Shown: positions 35,210-41,893 of the stretch, piece by piece
Layout: each line of letters begins with the position of its first letter
How positions within the stretch are numbered: position 1 is the stretch's first letter
DNA from: Nocardioides jensenii JCM 1364 = NBRC 14755
Lineage (GTDB): Bacteria > Actinomycetota > Actinomycetes > Propionibacteriales > Nocardioidaceae
NCBI RefSeq assembly: GCF_001552535.1
Contig: NZ_BCRJ01000015.1
Coordinates: 1 to 42,738, forward strand
Direction of reading: 5' to 3'
DNA length: 42,738 nucleotides
Notes under the pieces: model-generated
What the model was told of the DNA's origin: nothing
Database searches by the model: none
What the model saw: the letters and a program-made list of their open reading frames with translations, nothing else
Position numbers and translations under genes: made by a program

Positions 35210-36487
35210 TCAGGGCGTCAGTCGGTGCAGGTCCCGGGGGAACAGCGTGACCTCACGGATGTTGGTCGCCTCCACCAACCGGGCCACCCACCGCTCCAGG
35301 CCGATCGCGAAGCCGCCGTGGGGCGGCATGCCGTGCCGGAACGACTGCAGGTACGTCGCGTAGTCAGCCGGGTCCTCACCGCGCGCCCGGATCGCCTCGT
35401 CGTACGCCGAGGGCTCGTGCAGGCGCTGCCCGCCGGTGACCAGCTCGAGGCCGCGGAAGAGCAGGTCGAAGCTGTTCGACCAGCGGGCGTCGTCGGGGTG
35501 GGGGTGCGTGTAGAACGGCCGCTTCGCCATCGGGTAGCCCTCGACGGCGAGGAAGTCGCTTCCGTGGGTCTCGAGGGCCCAGGCGGCGAGGACACGCTCG
35601 TGCTCGGGTGCCAGGTCGGACTCGTCGTCGGGGGCGCCGACCAGGGCCAACGCGTCCCTGAAGTGGATCACCGGGATCTCGTCGGGGACCACGGGCACCC
35701 GGGCCCCGGCCAGCTCGGCCGCGTCGCCGGCGTGCTCGTGGACGGCTGCGACCATGCCGGCAACCACCTCGCGCAACATCGCCAGCACGTCGCGGTGGTC
35801 GTCGATGAAGCCGAACTCGACGTCGAGCGAGACGTACTCGGCCAGGTGCCGCACGGTGTCGTGCGGTTCGGCACGGAAGACCGGCCCGACCTCGTAGACC
35901 CGCTCGAAGACGCCGACCAGCTGCTGCTTGTAGAACTGCGGGCTCTGGGCGAGGTACGCGGGTCGGCCGAAGTAGTCGACCTCGAACACGTTGGCACCCG
36001 ACTCGGTCGCCGACGCCACGAACTTGGGCGTCTGGATCTCGGTGAACCCGGCCGCGTCGAGCGTCGAGCGGAAGCCACGGAGTGAGGCGGCCGCCAGCTC
36101 CCACCGCGCCCGCTGTGCCGGGTGGCGCCAGGCCACGGGCGCGTTGTCGAGCATGGTCGGCAGGGTGCTGTTCAGCGCGGGCCGCCACAGCTCGACGGGT
36201 GGGGTGAGCGCCGGCTCGGTCAGCGCGCGGATCACCGGCTCGGTGATCTCGACACCGCCGGGCGCGGCCGCGTTGGCCGTGAGCACGCCTGTCACCTCGA
36301 CGGTGGTCTCCTCCGGCGGCACCACGATGCCGGGGTCCTTGACCACCACCTGCGTGAGACCGGTGCGGTCGCGGACGACCAGGAACGTCAGTGCCGCGAG
36401 TTCGCGGCGGCGGTGGACCCAGCCCTGGATCCGGACGGCTGTTCCCGGGGTGGCGTGGGGGAGTTGTGCACTGAGAGTGCGTTGCAT
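35210..36487 (-). CDS. aspS: archaeal-type aspartyl-tRNA synthetase (short form, possibly acting on tRNA-Asp and/or tRNA-Asn)
   Basis: The 425-residue protein has an N-terminal OB-fold anticodon domain (R-I-Q-G-W-V-H-R-R-R-E) and a class II catalytic core. Motif 2 is F-R-A-E-P-H-D-T-V-R-H-L-A-E-Y and motif 3 is G-F-A-I-G-L-E-R-W-V. It lacks the bacterial GAD insertion (bacterial AspRS is about 590 residues), so it belongs to the archaeal/eukaryotic AspRS type. The Leu after R-R-R-E corresponds to Leu30 of the discriminating E. coli enzyme, weak evidence for tRNA-Asp specificity. The ATG 36487 has GGAGGTG 6 nt upstream; an in-frame ATG at 36502 precedes that site. A T-box-like leader precedes the gene, so it is probably induced by uncharged tRNA. 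Confidence 0.88.
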   Translation of the reverse strand: MQRTLSAQLPHATPGTAVRIQGWVHRRRELAALTFLVVRDRTGLTQVVVKDPGIVVPPEETTVEVTGVLTANAAAPGGVEITEPVIRALTEPALTPPVELWRPALNSTLPTMLDNAPVAWRHPAQRARWELAAASLRGFRSTLDAAGFTEIQTPKFVASATESGANVFEVDYFGRPAYLAQSPQFYKQQLVGVFERVYEVGPVFRAEPHDTVRHLAEYVSLDVEFGFIDDHRDVLAMLREVVAGMVAAVHEHAGDAAELAGARVPVVPDEIPVIHFRDALALVGAPDDESDLAPEHERVLAAWALETHGSDFLAVEGYPMAKRPFYTHPHPDDARWSNSFDLLFRGLELVTGGQRLHEPSAYDEAIRARGEDPADYATYLQSFRHGMPPHGGFAIGLERWVARLVEATNIREVTLFPRDLHRLTP

Positions 36488-36645
36488 GAGGTTCACCTCC
36501 ATGTCGGCTACGGAAGCCCTGGAGGTGTGGGCGGGGGCGAAGTCGCGGTGCCACCACACCTTTGCCGGGTTGGCCCCGGCCTCTCGTCGGTACGCCGAAC
36601 GCGCGGACCGGCGCTTGTCGAGGGTCGTCACGCCTCACGTCGGTT
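36488..36645 (-). promoter_or_regulatory. putative translational T-box riboswitch of aspS (tRNA-Asp specific)
   Basis: The transcribed minus strand carries the T-box core UGGCACCGCG (36553-36544). Just before it is AGGUGUGG (36561-36554), which pairs exactly with CCACACCU (36530-36523) to form an antisequestrator. The overlapping CACCUCC (36527-36521) pairs exactly with the aspS ribosome site GGAGGUG (36500-36494) to block translation. The two helices exclude each other. In the UGGC bulge the C would pair with a G discriminator base, as in tRNA-Asp. Near the 5' end a short GAGG/CCUC stem (36636-36620) closes a loop containing GAC, an Asp codon. There is no T-tract, so control should be of translation, as in actinobacterial ileS T-boxes. 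Confidence 0.8.
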
Positions 36646-36651
36646 GCGAAG

Positions 36652-36681
36652 ATGCTAGTGCTCGACCGGTCTCCTGACCAA
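36652..36681 (-). promoter_or_regulatory. promoter of the aspS leader
   Basis: On the minus strand TTGGTC (36681-36676) and TAGCAT (36657-36652) are separated by 18 nt. Transcription would start near the A at 36645, giving a leader of about 158 nt with the T-box elements in it. Confidence 0.55.
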
Positions 36682-36748
36682 CTGCCCTGACGACTGGGAG
36701 GAGTCCGTGGCCGGACCTCGATCGAGGAGCGCACCGTCTTCTGAGTGC

Positions 36749-36788
36749 GCAGTGCCCTGCATGCGACCATGCGCACGCAGGGCACTGC
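36749..36788 (-). terminator. terminator hairpin after the I36-like gene
   Basis: GCAGTGCCCTGC (36749-36760) and its complement (36777-36788) form a 12-bp perfect stem with a 16-nt loop. It lies 16 bp beyond the stop of the minus-strand secreted-protein gene and upstream of the aspS promoter, so it insulates aspS. The remaining intergenic bases to 36804 hold nothing else that I see. Confidence 0.7.
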
Positions 36789-36804
36789 TCCGGTCACGGA
36801 ACGG

Positions 36805-37248
36805 TCAGCCGATCACCTTGTCGCAGCCGCTCGGCCGCGAGGTGCCGAGCTTCTTCACGCTGGAGATGTCGTCCTCGACCGGCGTGTTGTTGCCCAGGTT
36901 GTTGTCCCGACCGTAGGGCCGCAGGCACAGGGTGTATCCGCCGTAGCTCCTGTGCTCGTACAGCTTCCACCAGCGGTTCGAGTAGTTCCGCACGCTGGAG
37001 ATCGCGTCATCGACGTTGCCCCACCGCCAGTAGTCCGTGCAGGAGTAGTAGCCGTTGTAGTAGCACCAGTGATCGTTGCCGAAGTTGGTGTCGTAGCCCT
37101 GACGGGTGTCGCAGAACCCCGAGTAGTTGTCGTTGAGACAGAACTTCAGCCCCGTCGTCGCCGCCTGCGCCGACGACGGCACCATGGCCAACGCCCCCAC
37201 CACCAAGAATCCGACCAGCAGTGAGCGAATCGCGCGCAGAGTCACCAT
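36805..37248 (-). CDS. secreted peptidase-inhibitor I36 / beta-gamma-crystallin-like protein
   Basis: The 147-residue protein has a signal peptide (hydrophobic 8-24, cleavage near A-Q-A-A). The mature part has two Greek-key-like repeats marked by F-C-L-N-D-N-Y-S-G-F-C-D and Y-E-H-R-S-Y-G-G-Y-T-L-C-L-R, each followed by D-D-A-I-S-S-V or E-D-D-I-S-S-V. Seven Cys suggest disulfides. It resembles Streptomyces I36 inhibitors (SMI type) and microbial crystallins; protease inhibition or calcium binding is possible. GGGGGA lies upstream of the ATG. Base composition is a little more AT-rich than its neighbours. Confidence 0.8.
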   Translation of the reverse strand: MVTLRAIRSLLVGFLVVGALAMVPSSAQAATTGLKFCLNDNYSGFCDTRQGYDTNFGNDHWCYYNGYYSCTDYWRWGNVDDAISSVRNYSNRWWKLYEHRSYGGYTLCLRPYGRDNNLGNNTPVEDDISSVKKLGTSRPSGCDKVIG

Positions 37249-37395
37249 GTGATCCCCCGATCTGGGTGAACGACCCGATGTCGTTCGAGGGCCCGGACGC
37301 TAGCAAGGGGCCGCGTCCAGGCGCACCCCTTTCCGGCCCCGCAGCGGCCGCCGTAAGGGAACCGTAAGCAAGATCCGTGGCGGCAGGCGGGAGCG

Positions 37396-38316
37396 TCAGC
37401 CGGGAGCCGCGAGGTAGCGGTAGACGTGGTGCGTGACGAACCCCAGCCGCTCGTAGAGCGTCATCGCGGCGGTGTTGTCGCTGCGGACCTGCAGGTAGGC
37501 CGTGGTCGCACCCGAGGATGCGCCCCAGTCGACGAGCTCGGCGACCAGGGCGGTGGACAGCCCCTGGCGGCGTACGTCGTCCGCGGTCCAGATGTCGTAG
37601 AGCCCCAGCCAGTCGGCGTCGAGGGCGGCTCGCGCGCGAGCCCGTTCGTCGAGGGAGGCCACGGCCCGGACGCCGTCGCTCGCCAGCTCGATGTCGTTCC
37701 TCGGCGCAGGCAGGGCTCGGTGCAGCCGGGCCAGGGATGCGACCTGGAACAGCGAGTCGGCCTCACCGGGCCGGGCCTCGACCCAGCCGAGCGACCCGAG
37801 GGCGACATCCTGTTCGGAGCCGACGACCACCTGGGCCCACGCCGACCGTCGCAACGACGAGTAGAAGGCCACGACCTGCTCCGCGGCCGCGGGGTACGGC
37901 ATCCCGGGGTCTCCCATCGCCAGGACGGAACCGGCCCGCGCGATCTCCTGGGGGGTGACGTCGCTGCGCATCACCCACTCGCCGAGAGGGCGGGTCGGGA
38001 CGTCGGGCCACATGGTCAGGCAGTGGAGCTCGGCGTCTCGGGCGGAGACCCGGTGCCGCACCGATGGCCGGGGTGGGACCGGCTTTCCGGAGACGATGTC
38101 GGCGATCTCGATCGACACCGCCGGGCCCGACGCCGGCGCGACGACACAGACCCCGTCGGCCCACGAGATGCACACGCCGAGGACGTCGGTCAGGGCCGGG
38201 CCGCCGGTTGGCCCGGACTCTCCGCGGACGATGCGGCGGACCACGACGCGCTGGCCCACGACGTGCGGACCGAGCCGGTGCCTGCCCACGTCCTGGGAGT
38301 CAGCGACGGAATCCAT
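37396..38316 (-). CDS. GNAT acetyltransferase with N-terminal SH3-like domain (Rv0428c-like)
   Basis: The 306-residue protein has an N-terminal barrel-like domain (about 15-85) containing V-V-V-R-R-I-V-R-G-E-S-G-P-T-G-G-P-A-L-T-D-V-L-G, a linker, and a C-terminal GNAT domain. The latter carries the acetyl-CoA loop V-R-R-Q-G-L-S-T-A-L and N-T-A-A-M-T-L-Y-E-R-L-G-F. The pattern matches mycobacterial Rv0428c-type acetyltransferases. The substrate is unknown. Its start lies 7 nt from a TAGTAT box, giving a leaderless message divergent from fdxA. Confidence 0.85.
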   Translation of the reverse strand: MDSVADSQDVGRHRLGPHVVGQRVVVRRIVRGESGPTGGPALTDVLGVCISWADGVCVVAPASGPAVSIEIADIVSGKPVPPRPSVRHRVSARDAELHCLTMWPDVPTRPLGEWVMRSDVTPQEIARAGSVLAMGDPGMPYPAAAEQVVAFYSSLRRSAWAQVVVGSEQDVALGSLGWVEARPGEADSLFQVASLARLHRALPAPRNDIELASDGVRAVASLDERARARAALDADWLGLYDIWTADDVRRQGLSTALVAELVDWGASSGATTAYLQVRSDNTAAMTLYERLGFVTHHVYRYLAAPG

Positions 38317-38323
38317 GACTGGG

Positions 38324-38333
38324 ATACTAGGCT
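38324..38333. promoter_or_regulatory. overlapping divergent -10 boxes (GNAT gene and fdxA)
   Basis: On the minus strand TAGTAT (38329-38324) is 7 nt before the GNAT ATG. On the plus strand TAGGCT (38328-38333) would start transcription near 38340, ahead of the fdxA ribosome site. The two boxes share bases 38328-38329, so RNA polymerase cannot open both at once. Confidence 0.55.
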
Positions 38334-38374
38334 GTCGGTAGCAACCCGCATTCGTCAGTCTTCAGGAGGAACTG

Positions 38375-38701
38375 GTGACCTACGTCATCGCCCAGCCGTG
38401 TGTCGACCTCAAGGACCGTGCATGTGTCGACGAGTGCCCTGTCGACTGCATCTACGAAGGCAAGCGGATGCTCTACATCCACCCGGACGAGTGCGTCGAC
38501 TGCGGTGCCTGTGAGCCGGTCTGCCCCGTCGAGGCGATCTTCTACGAGGACGACACCCCGGAGCAGTGGAAGGACTACTACGACGCCAACGTCAAGTTCT
38601 TCGACGACCTGGGCTCACCCGGTGGGGCCGCAAAGATGGGCGTGATCGACAAGGACCACCCGTTCATCGCCGCCCTCGAGCCGCAGAACCAGGACTCCTG
38701 A
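38375..38701 (+). CDS. fdxA: 7Fe-type ferredoxin
   Basis: The 108-residue protein has C9, C17, C21, C25, C40, C43, C46 and C50 in the spacing of 7Fe (3Fe-4S plus 4Fe-4S) ferredoxins, with a C-terminal extension usual for actinobacterial FdxA/FdxC. It is a low-potential cytoplasmic electron carrier; it could serve P450s or the desaturase at 24904, which is speculation. The GTG start has AGGAGG about 6 nt upstream. dapC follows after 5 bp, as in mycobacteria (fdxC-Rv1178). Confidence 0.93.
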   Translation: MTYVIAQPCVDLKDRACVDECPVDCIYEGKRMLYIHPDECVDCGACEPVCPVEAIFYEDDTPEQWKDYYDANVKFFDDLGSPGGAAKMGVIDKDHPFIAALEPQNQDS

Positions 38702-38704
38702 TCT

Positions 38705-38741
38705 CGGTGGTTGAGAAGGCGCGCCAGCGCCGTCTCGAAAC
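38705..38741 (+). repeat. dispersed palindromic repeat, copy 2 (inside the 5' end of dapC)
   Basis: TCGGTGGTTGAGAAGGC at the left and GCCGTCTCGAAAC at the right match the arms of copy 1 (29892-29935, opposite orientation), with a different centre. The arms pair to form a hairpin. The element contains the dapC GTG start at 38707 and its next 11 codons. Confidence 0.75.
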
Positions 38742-39837
38742 GCACGTCTCCCGTCGGCTCCCCGACTTCCCGTGGGACAAGCTGACGGCGTACGCCGCCA
38801 CGGCGCGAGCTCACCCTGACGGCATCGTCGACCTCTCCGTCGGCACTCCGGTCGACCCGACGCCGAAGGTGGCGCAGGACGCGTTGATCGCGGCCGCGGA
38901 CAACCCGGGCTACCCGGTCACGATCGGCAAGGTCGAGACCCGCCAGGCGATCATCGACTGGATGGCTCGCACCCTGGGGGTGACCGGTCCGGGGCTCGAC
39001 GGCGTCCTCCCGGTCATCGGCTCCAAGGAGCTGATCGCCGGCCTTGCCCTGCACCTGGGCGTCGGTGCCGGCGACCTGGTGGTCTTCCCGCAACTGGCCT
39101 ACCCCACCTACGAGGTGGGCGCGGCACTGGTCGGCGCGCGGACCCTGGCCGCGGACTCGTTGACCGCGATCGGACCCGAGGTGCCGAAGATCCTGTGGAT
39201 CAACTCGCCCTCGAACCCGTCGGGCAAGGTCCTGCCGGTCGACCACCTCAAGAAGGTCGTCGACTGGTGCCGCCAGCGAGGCACCATCCTGGTCTCCGAC
39301 GAGTGCTACATCGAGATGGCCTGGGACACCGAGCACCCACCGGTCTCGGTGCTGCACCCCGACGTCTGCGGTGACAGCCACGACGGCATCCTCGCGGTCC
39401 ACTCCCTGTCCAAGCGCTCCAACCTGGCCGGCTACCGCTGCGCGTTCGTCGCGGGCGACACGGCGTTGATCGGTGAGCTGCTGGCGGTGCGCAAGAACCT
39501 CGGCCTGCAGATGCCCGGGCCGCAACAGATCGCGATGATCGCCGCCCTCGACGACGACGCCCACGTTGCCGAGCAGCACGCGCGCTACGCCGCCCGACGC
39601 GCCAAGCTCAGAGAGGCGCTGGAGCGAGCGGGCTTCCGCATCGACCACTCCGAGGCCTCCCTCTATCTCTGGGCGACCCGTGACGAAGACTGCTGGGCGA
39701 CCGTCGCAGCCCTGGCCGAGCAGGGGATTCTGGTGGCCCCCGGGGCGTTCTACGGCGCCGCCGGTCACCAGCACGTGCGCGTGGCGTTCACCGCGACCGA
39801 CGAGCGGGTCGATGCCGCCGTACGCCGACTGGCCTGA
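38707..39837 (+). CDS. dapC: N-succinyldiaminopimelate aminotransferase (DapC)
   Basis: The 376-residue class I/II aminotransferase carries the pyridoxal-phosphate lysine in H-S-L-S-K-R-S-N-L-A-G-Y-R and the S-P-S-N-P-S-G-K substrate/cofactor segment. It matches actinobacterial DapC, which makes N-succinyl-LL-2,6-diaminopimelate for lysine and peptidoglycan. The only good start is GTG 38707; the first 12 codons come from a palindromic repeat, and the family-conserved part begins at R-L-P-D-F-P-W-D-K-L. It follows fdxA by 5 bp with no separate ribosome site, so it probably depends on translation of fdxA. Confidence 0.92.
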   Translation: MVEKARQRRLETHVSRRLPDFPWDKLTAYAATARAHPDGIVDLSVGTPVDPTPKVAQDALIAAADNPGYPVTIGKVETRQAIIDWMARTLGVTGPGLDGVLPVIGSKELIAGLALHLGVGAGDLVVFPQLAYPTYEVGAALVGARTLAADSLTAIGPEVPKILWINSPSNPSGKVLPVDHLKKVVDWCRQRGTILVSDECYIEMAWDTEHPPVSVLHPDVCGDSHDGILAVHSLSKRSNLAGYRCAFVAGDTALIGELLAVRKNLGLQMPGPQQIAMIAALDDDAHVAEQHARYAARRAKLREALERAGFRIDHSEASLYLWATRDEDCWATVAALAEQGILVAPGAFYGAAGHQHVRVAFTATDERVDAAVRRLA

Positions 39838-39845
39838 CCGCTCTT

Positions 39846-39885
39846 CGGTGGTCGAGTAGGACGCCCCGCGCCCGAGTCGAGACCG
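39846..39885 (+). repeat. dispersed palindromic repeat, copy 3 (diverged)
   Basis: The sequence starts TCGGTGGTCGAGTAGG and ends GAGTCGAGACCGC, a diverged version of the element at 38705 and 29892. It lies just after dapC and may serve as its terminator with respect to the convergent gene. Confidence 0.55.
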
Positions 39886-39904
39886 CACTGCCTCCGGACC
39901 GGGG

Positions 39905-40879
39905 TCAGTCGTGCACGTCGACGTGCACGTGGTCGCGGTGCTCGAGGACGGCGACGGTGCCGGCCGGCTTCCCCTCGACGTCGCCGGGGTCGTAGTCGCG
40001 CCAGCCCTGCTCGGACCTGGTGCCGAAGGTCCAGATCCGGTCGTCGAAGATGACGTGGTCGATGTCGAGCCGATCGGCCTGCGCGACCAGGTAGTAGGCC
40101 ATCGCCCATCCCTGCTTGCGGTTCGCCTCGTTGATCGGTCGCACGAAGACGTCGATGGCCCGGCCCTCGTAGTGCGCCGAGCCGTCCATGTGACCCGAGT
40201 CCACGCCACCCGGCGCGAACCCGCCCAGGGCCTGGTCGCCGAAGGCAGCCTGCAGATCGGCGCGTACGACGCTCGCACGGTGGGTCAGGCCTGACCGGTC
40301 GAGGTCGTCGTCCTCGCCTGCGGGCCGGCCCTGGACGACGCACGTGAACTGACCGTCCGGCGAGTTGCCGGTCAGTGCCGAGGCAAGGGCGCGGGCGTCG
40401 TCGGCATGGGCCTCGTAGGCCTCGGGATGCCCCGATCTCTGCACGCGCTGGGCCGCCTCGGTGATGCGCATCGACTCGTAGCCGTCGATCCGCACGAGGG
40501 CGTCGTAGAACGCGTTCGTCGCGTAGTAGGCGTCGAGGACCTGCTCTCTCGTGCCCCAGCCCTGGGAGGGCCGCTGCTGGAAGATCCCGAGTGAGTCGCG
40601 GTCGCCGTACTCCAGGTTGACGATCTTGGACTCCTGGAACGCGGTGGCCAGGGCGATGCTGACCGCGCGTGCGGGCAGACCGCGGCGTACGCCGATGGCC
40701 GCGATCAGCGACGCGTTCTCCGCCTGCTCGAGACTCAGCTCGACCTCGTGCCCGTCGACCTTCGCGGTGCACGACTCAGGGTCGGGGAGGGGGCCGAACC
40801 CGCGCTCGACCGCGATCGCCACGCCGGCGACGACGGCGATGACGGCCAGACCGCCCGCGATCCGGCCACGTGTGCCCAT
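39905..40879 (-). CDS. secreted or anchored lysozyme-like protein with VanY/ARB-07466-like C-terminal domain
   Basis: The 324-residue protein has an N-terminal hydrophobic segment (about 7-24), probably an uncleaved anchor or signal. A lysozyme/transglycosylase-like domain (about 50-130) carries A-T-A-F-Q-E-S-K-I and D-S-L-G-I-F-Q-Q-R-P-S-Q-G-W-G. The C-terminal domain has S-G-H-M-D-G-S-A-H-Y-E-G-R-A-I-D-V-F and H-R-D-H-V-H-V-D, a His/Asp pattern of metal-dependent D,D-peptidase-like folds. It probably acts on cell wall. It lies 20 bp after dapD on the same strand and may be co-transcribed. The ATG at 40879 has no strong ribosome site. Confidence 0.78.
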   Translation of the reverse strand: MGTRGRIAGGLAVIAVVAGVAIAVERGFGPLPDPESCTAKVDGHEVELSLEQAENASLIAAIGVRRGLPARAVSIALATAFQESKIVNLEYGDRDSLGIFQQRPSQGWGTREQVLDAYYATNAFYDALVRIDGYESMRITEAAQRVQRSGHPEAYEAHADDARALASALTGNSPDGQFTCVVQGRPAGEDDDLDRSGLTHRASVVRADLQAAFGDQALGGFAPGGVDSGHMDGSAHYEGRAIDVFVRPINEANRKQGWAMAYYLVAQADRLDIDHVIFDDRIWTFGTRSEQGWRDYDPGDVEGKPAGTVAVLEHRDHVHVDVHD

Positions 40880-40899
40880 GTGGTCTCGTTTCGGCGCGA

Positions 40900-41844
40900 C
40901 TAGTCGTTGGCGTGGAGGGCGGCGTTGAGCTCGATGCCCTGTCCCTTCCACGCGACGGCCTCGATGGCGCCACTGACCGAGTTGCGGCGGAACAGCACGT
41001 TGTTGGCACCAGAGAGGGTCGAGGCCTTGACCACGGAGCCGTCCTCGAGGGTCACCTTGGTGCCTGCGGTGACATAGCAACCGGCCTCGACCACGCAGTC
41101 ATCGCCCAGCGAGATGCCGAGACCGGAGTTGGCGCCGAGCAGACAGCGCTCGCCGATCGAGATGACCTGCTTGCCGCCGCCGGAGAGGGTGCCCATGATC
41201 GAGGCACCGCCGCCGACGTCGGATCCGTCGCCGACCACGACGCCGCCGGAGATGCGTCCCTCGACCATCGAGGCGCCCAGGGTGCCGGCGTTGAAGTTCA
41301 CGAAGCCCTCGTGCATGACGGTCGTACCCGAGGCCAGGTGGGCACCGAGCCGCACCCGGTCGGCGTCACCGATGCGGACGCCACTGGGAACGACGTAGTC
41401 GACCATCCGGGGGAACTTGTCGACACCGAAGACGGTGACGTGCTGGCCCGCGGCCCGCAGGCGGGCGCGGGTGAGCTCGAAGCCCTCCACGGAGCAGGGG
41501 CCGGCGCTGGTCCACACGACGTTGGTCAGCAACCCGAACATGCCGTCGAGCGACAGCCCGTGAGGAGGCACGACACGCGCCGAGAGCAGATGGAGCCGGA
41601 GCCAGACGTCGGCGGTGTCGACCGGGGCCGCGGCCAGGTCGGCGATCGTGACCAGACGCACCTCACGTCGCACGCCGCGGATCTCGTCGTCGCCCTCGAG
41701 CGCGGTCAGCTCGGCGGGCGCCGAGGCGTCGGCAGGCGCCGCACCGAGGGTGGGCTGGGGGAACCAGACGTCGAGGACGGTGCCGTCGGTGGTGAGAGTG
41801 GCCAGGCCGTGGGCCCATGCGGGGCCGGAAGTCGTGTCAGTCAC
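40900..41844 (-). CDS. dapD: 2,3,4,5-tetrahydropyridine-2,6-dicarboxylate N-succinyltransferase (DapD)
   Basis: The 314-residue protein has a helical N-terminal domain and a left-handed beta-helix of hexapeptide repeats (about 170-270: [28 protein letters not shown]). The [14 protein letters not shown] segment is typical of actinobacterial DapD. It uses succinyl-CoA in the step just before DapC, so the two neighbouring genes serve one pathway from opposite strands. The GTG at 41844 was chosen over upstream frames because TAGAGT lies 7 nt before it. Confidence 0.93.
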   Translation of the reverse strand: MTDTTSGPAWAHGLATLTTDGTVLDVWFPQPTLGAAPADASAPAELTALEGDDEIRGVRREVRLVTIADLAAAPVDTADVWLRLHLLSARVVPPHGLSLDGMFGLLTNVVWTSAGPCSVEGFELTRARLRAAGQHVTVFGVDKFPRMVDYVVPSGVRIGDADRVRLGAHLASGTTVMHEGFVNFNAGTLGASMVEGRISGGVVVGDGSDVGGGASIMGTLSGGGKQVISIGERCLLGANSGLGISLGDDCVVEAGCYVTAGTKVTLEDGSVVKASTLSGANNVLFRRNSVSGAIEAVAWKGQGIELNAALHAND

Positions 41845-41857
41845 GGGCGCAACTCTA
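41845..41857 (-). promoter_or_regulatory. -10 box for leaderless dapD
   Basis: On the minus strand TAGAGT (41857-41852) is followed by 7 nt and the GTG at 41844; no ribosome site is seen. Confidence 0.6.
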
Positions 41858-41893
41858 CGGTCGTGCTCCCAGCGTCGGGCAGGTGCTCCGAAC

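Noticed and set aside
36488..36631. Longer aspS N-terminus beginning in the leader
   Set aside because: The extra residues are not family sequence, and the region is explained by the T-box elements and the ribosome site just before 36487.
35376..36797. 473-codon minus-strand frame overlapping aspS in another phase
   Set aside because: Arg/Pro-rich shadow; aspS in its own phase contains class II motifs 2 and 3 and has a ribosome site.
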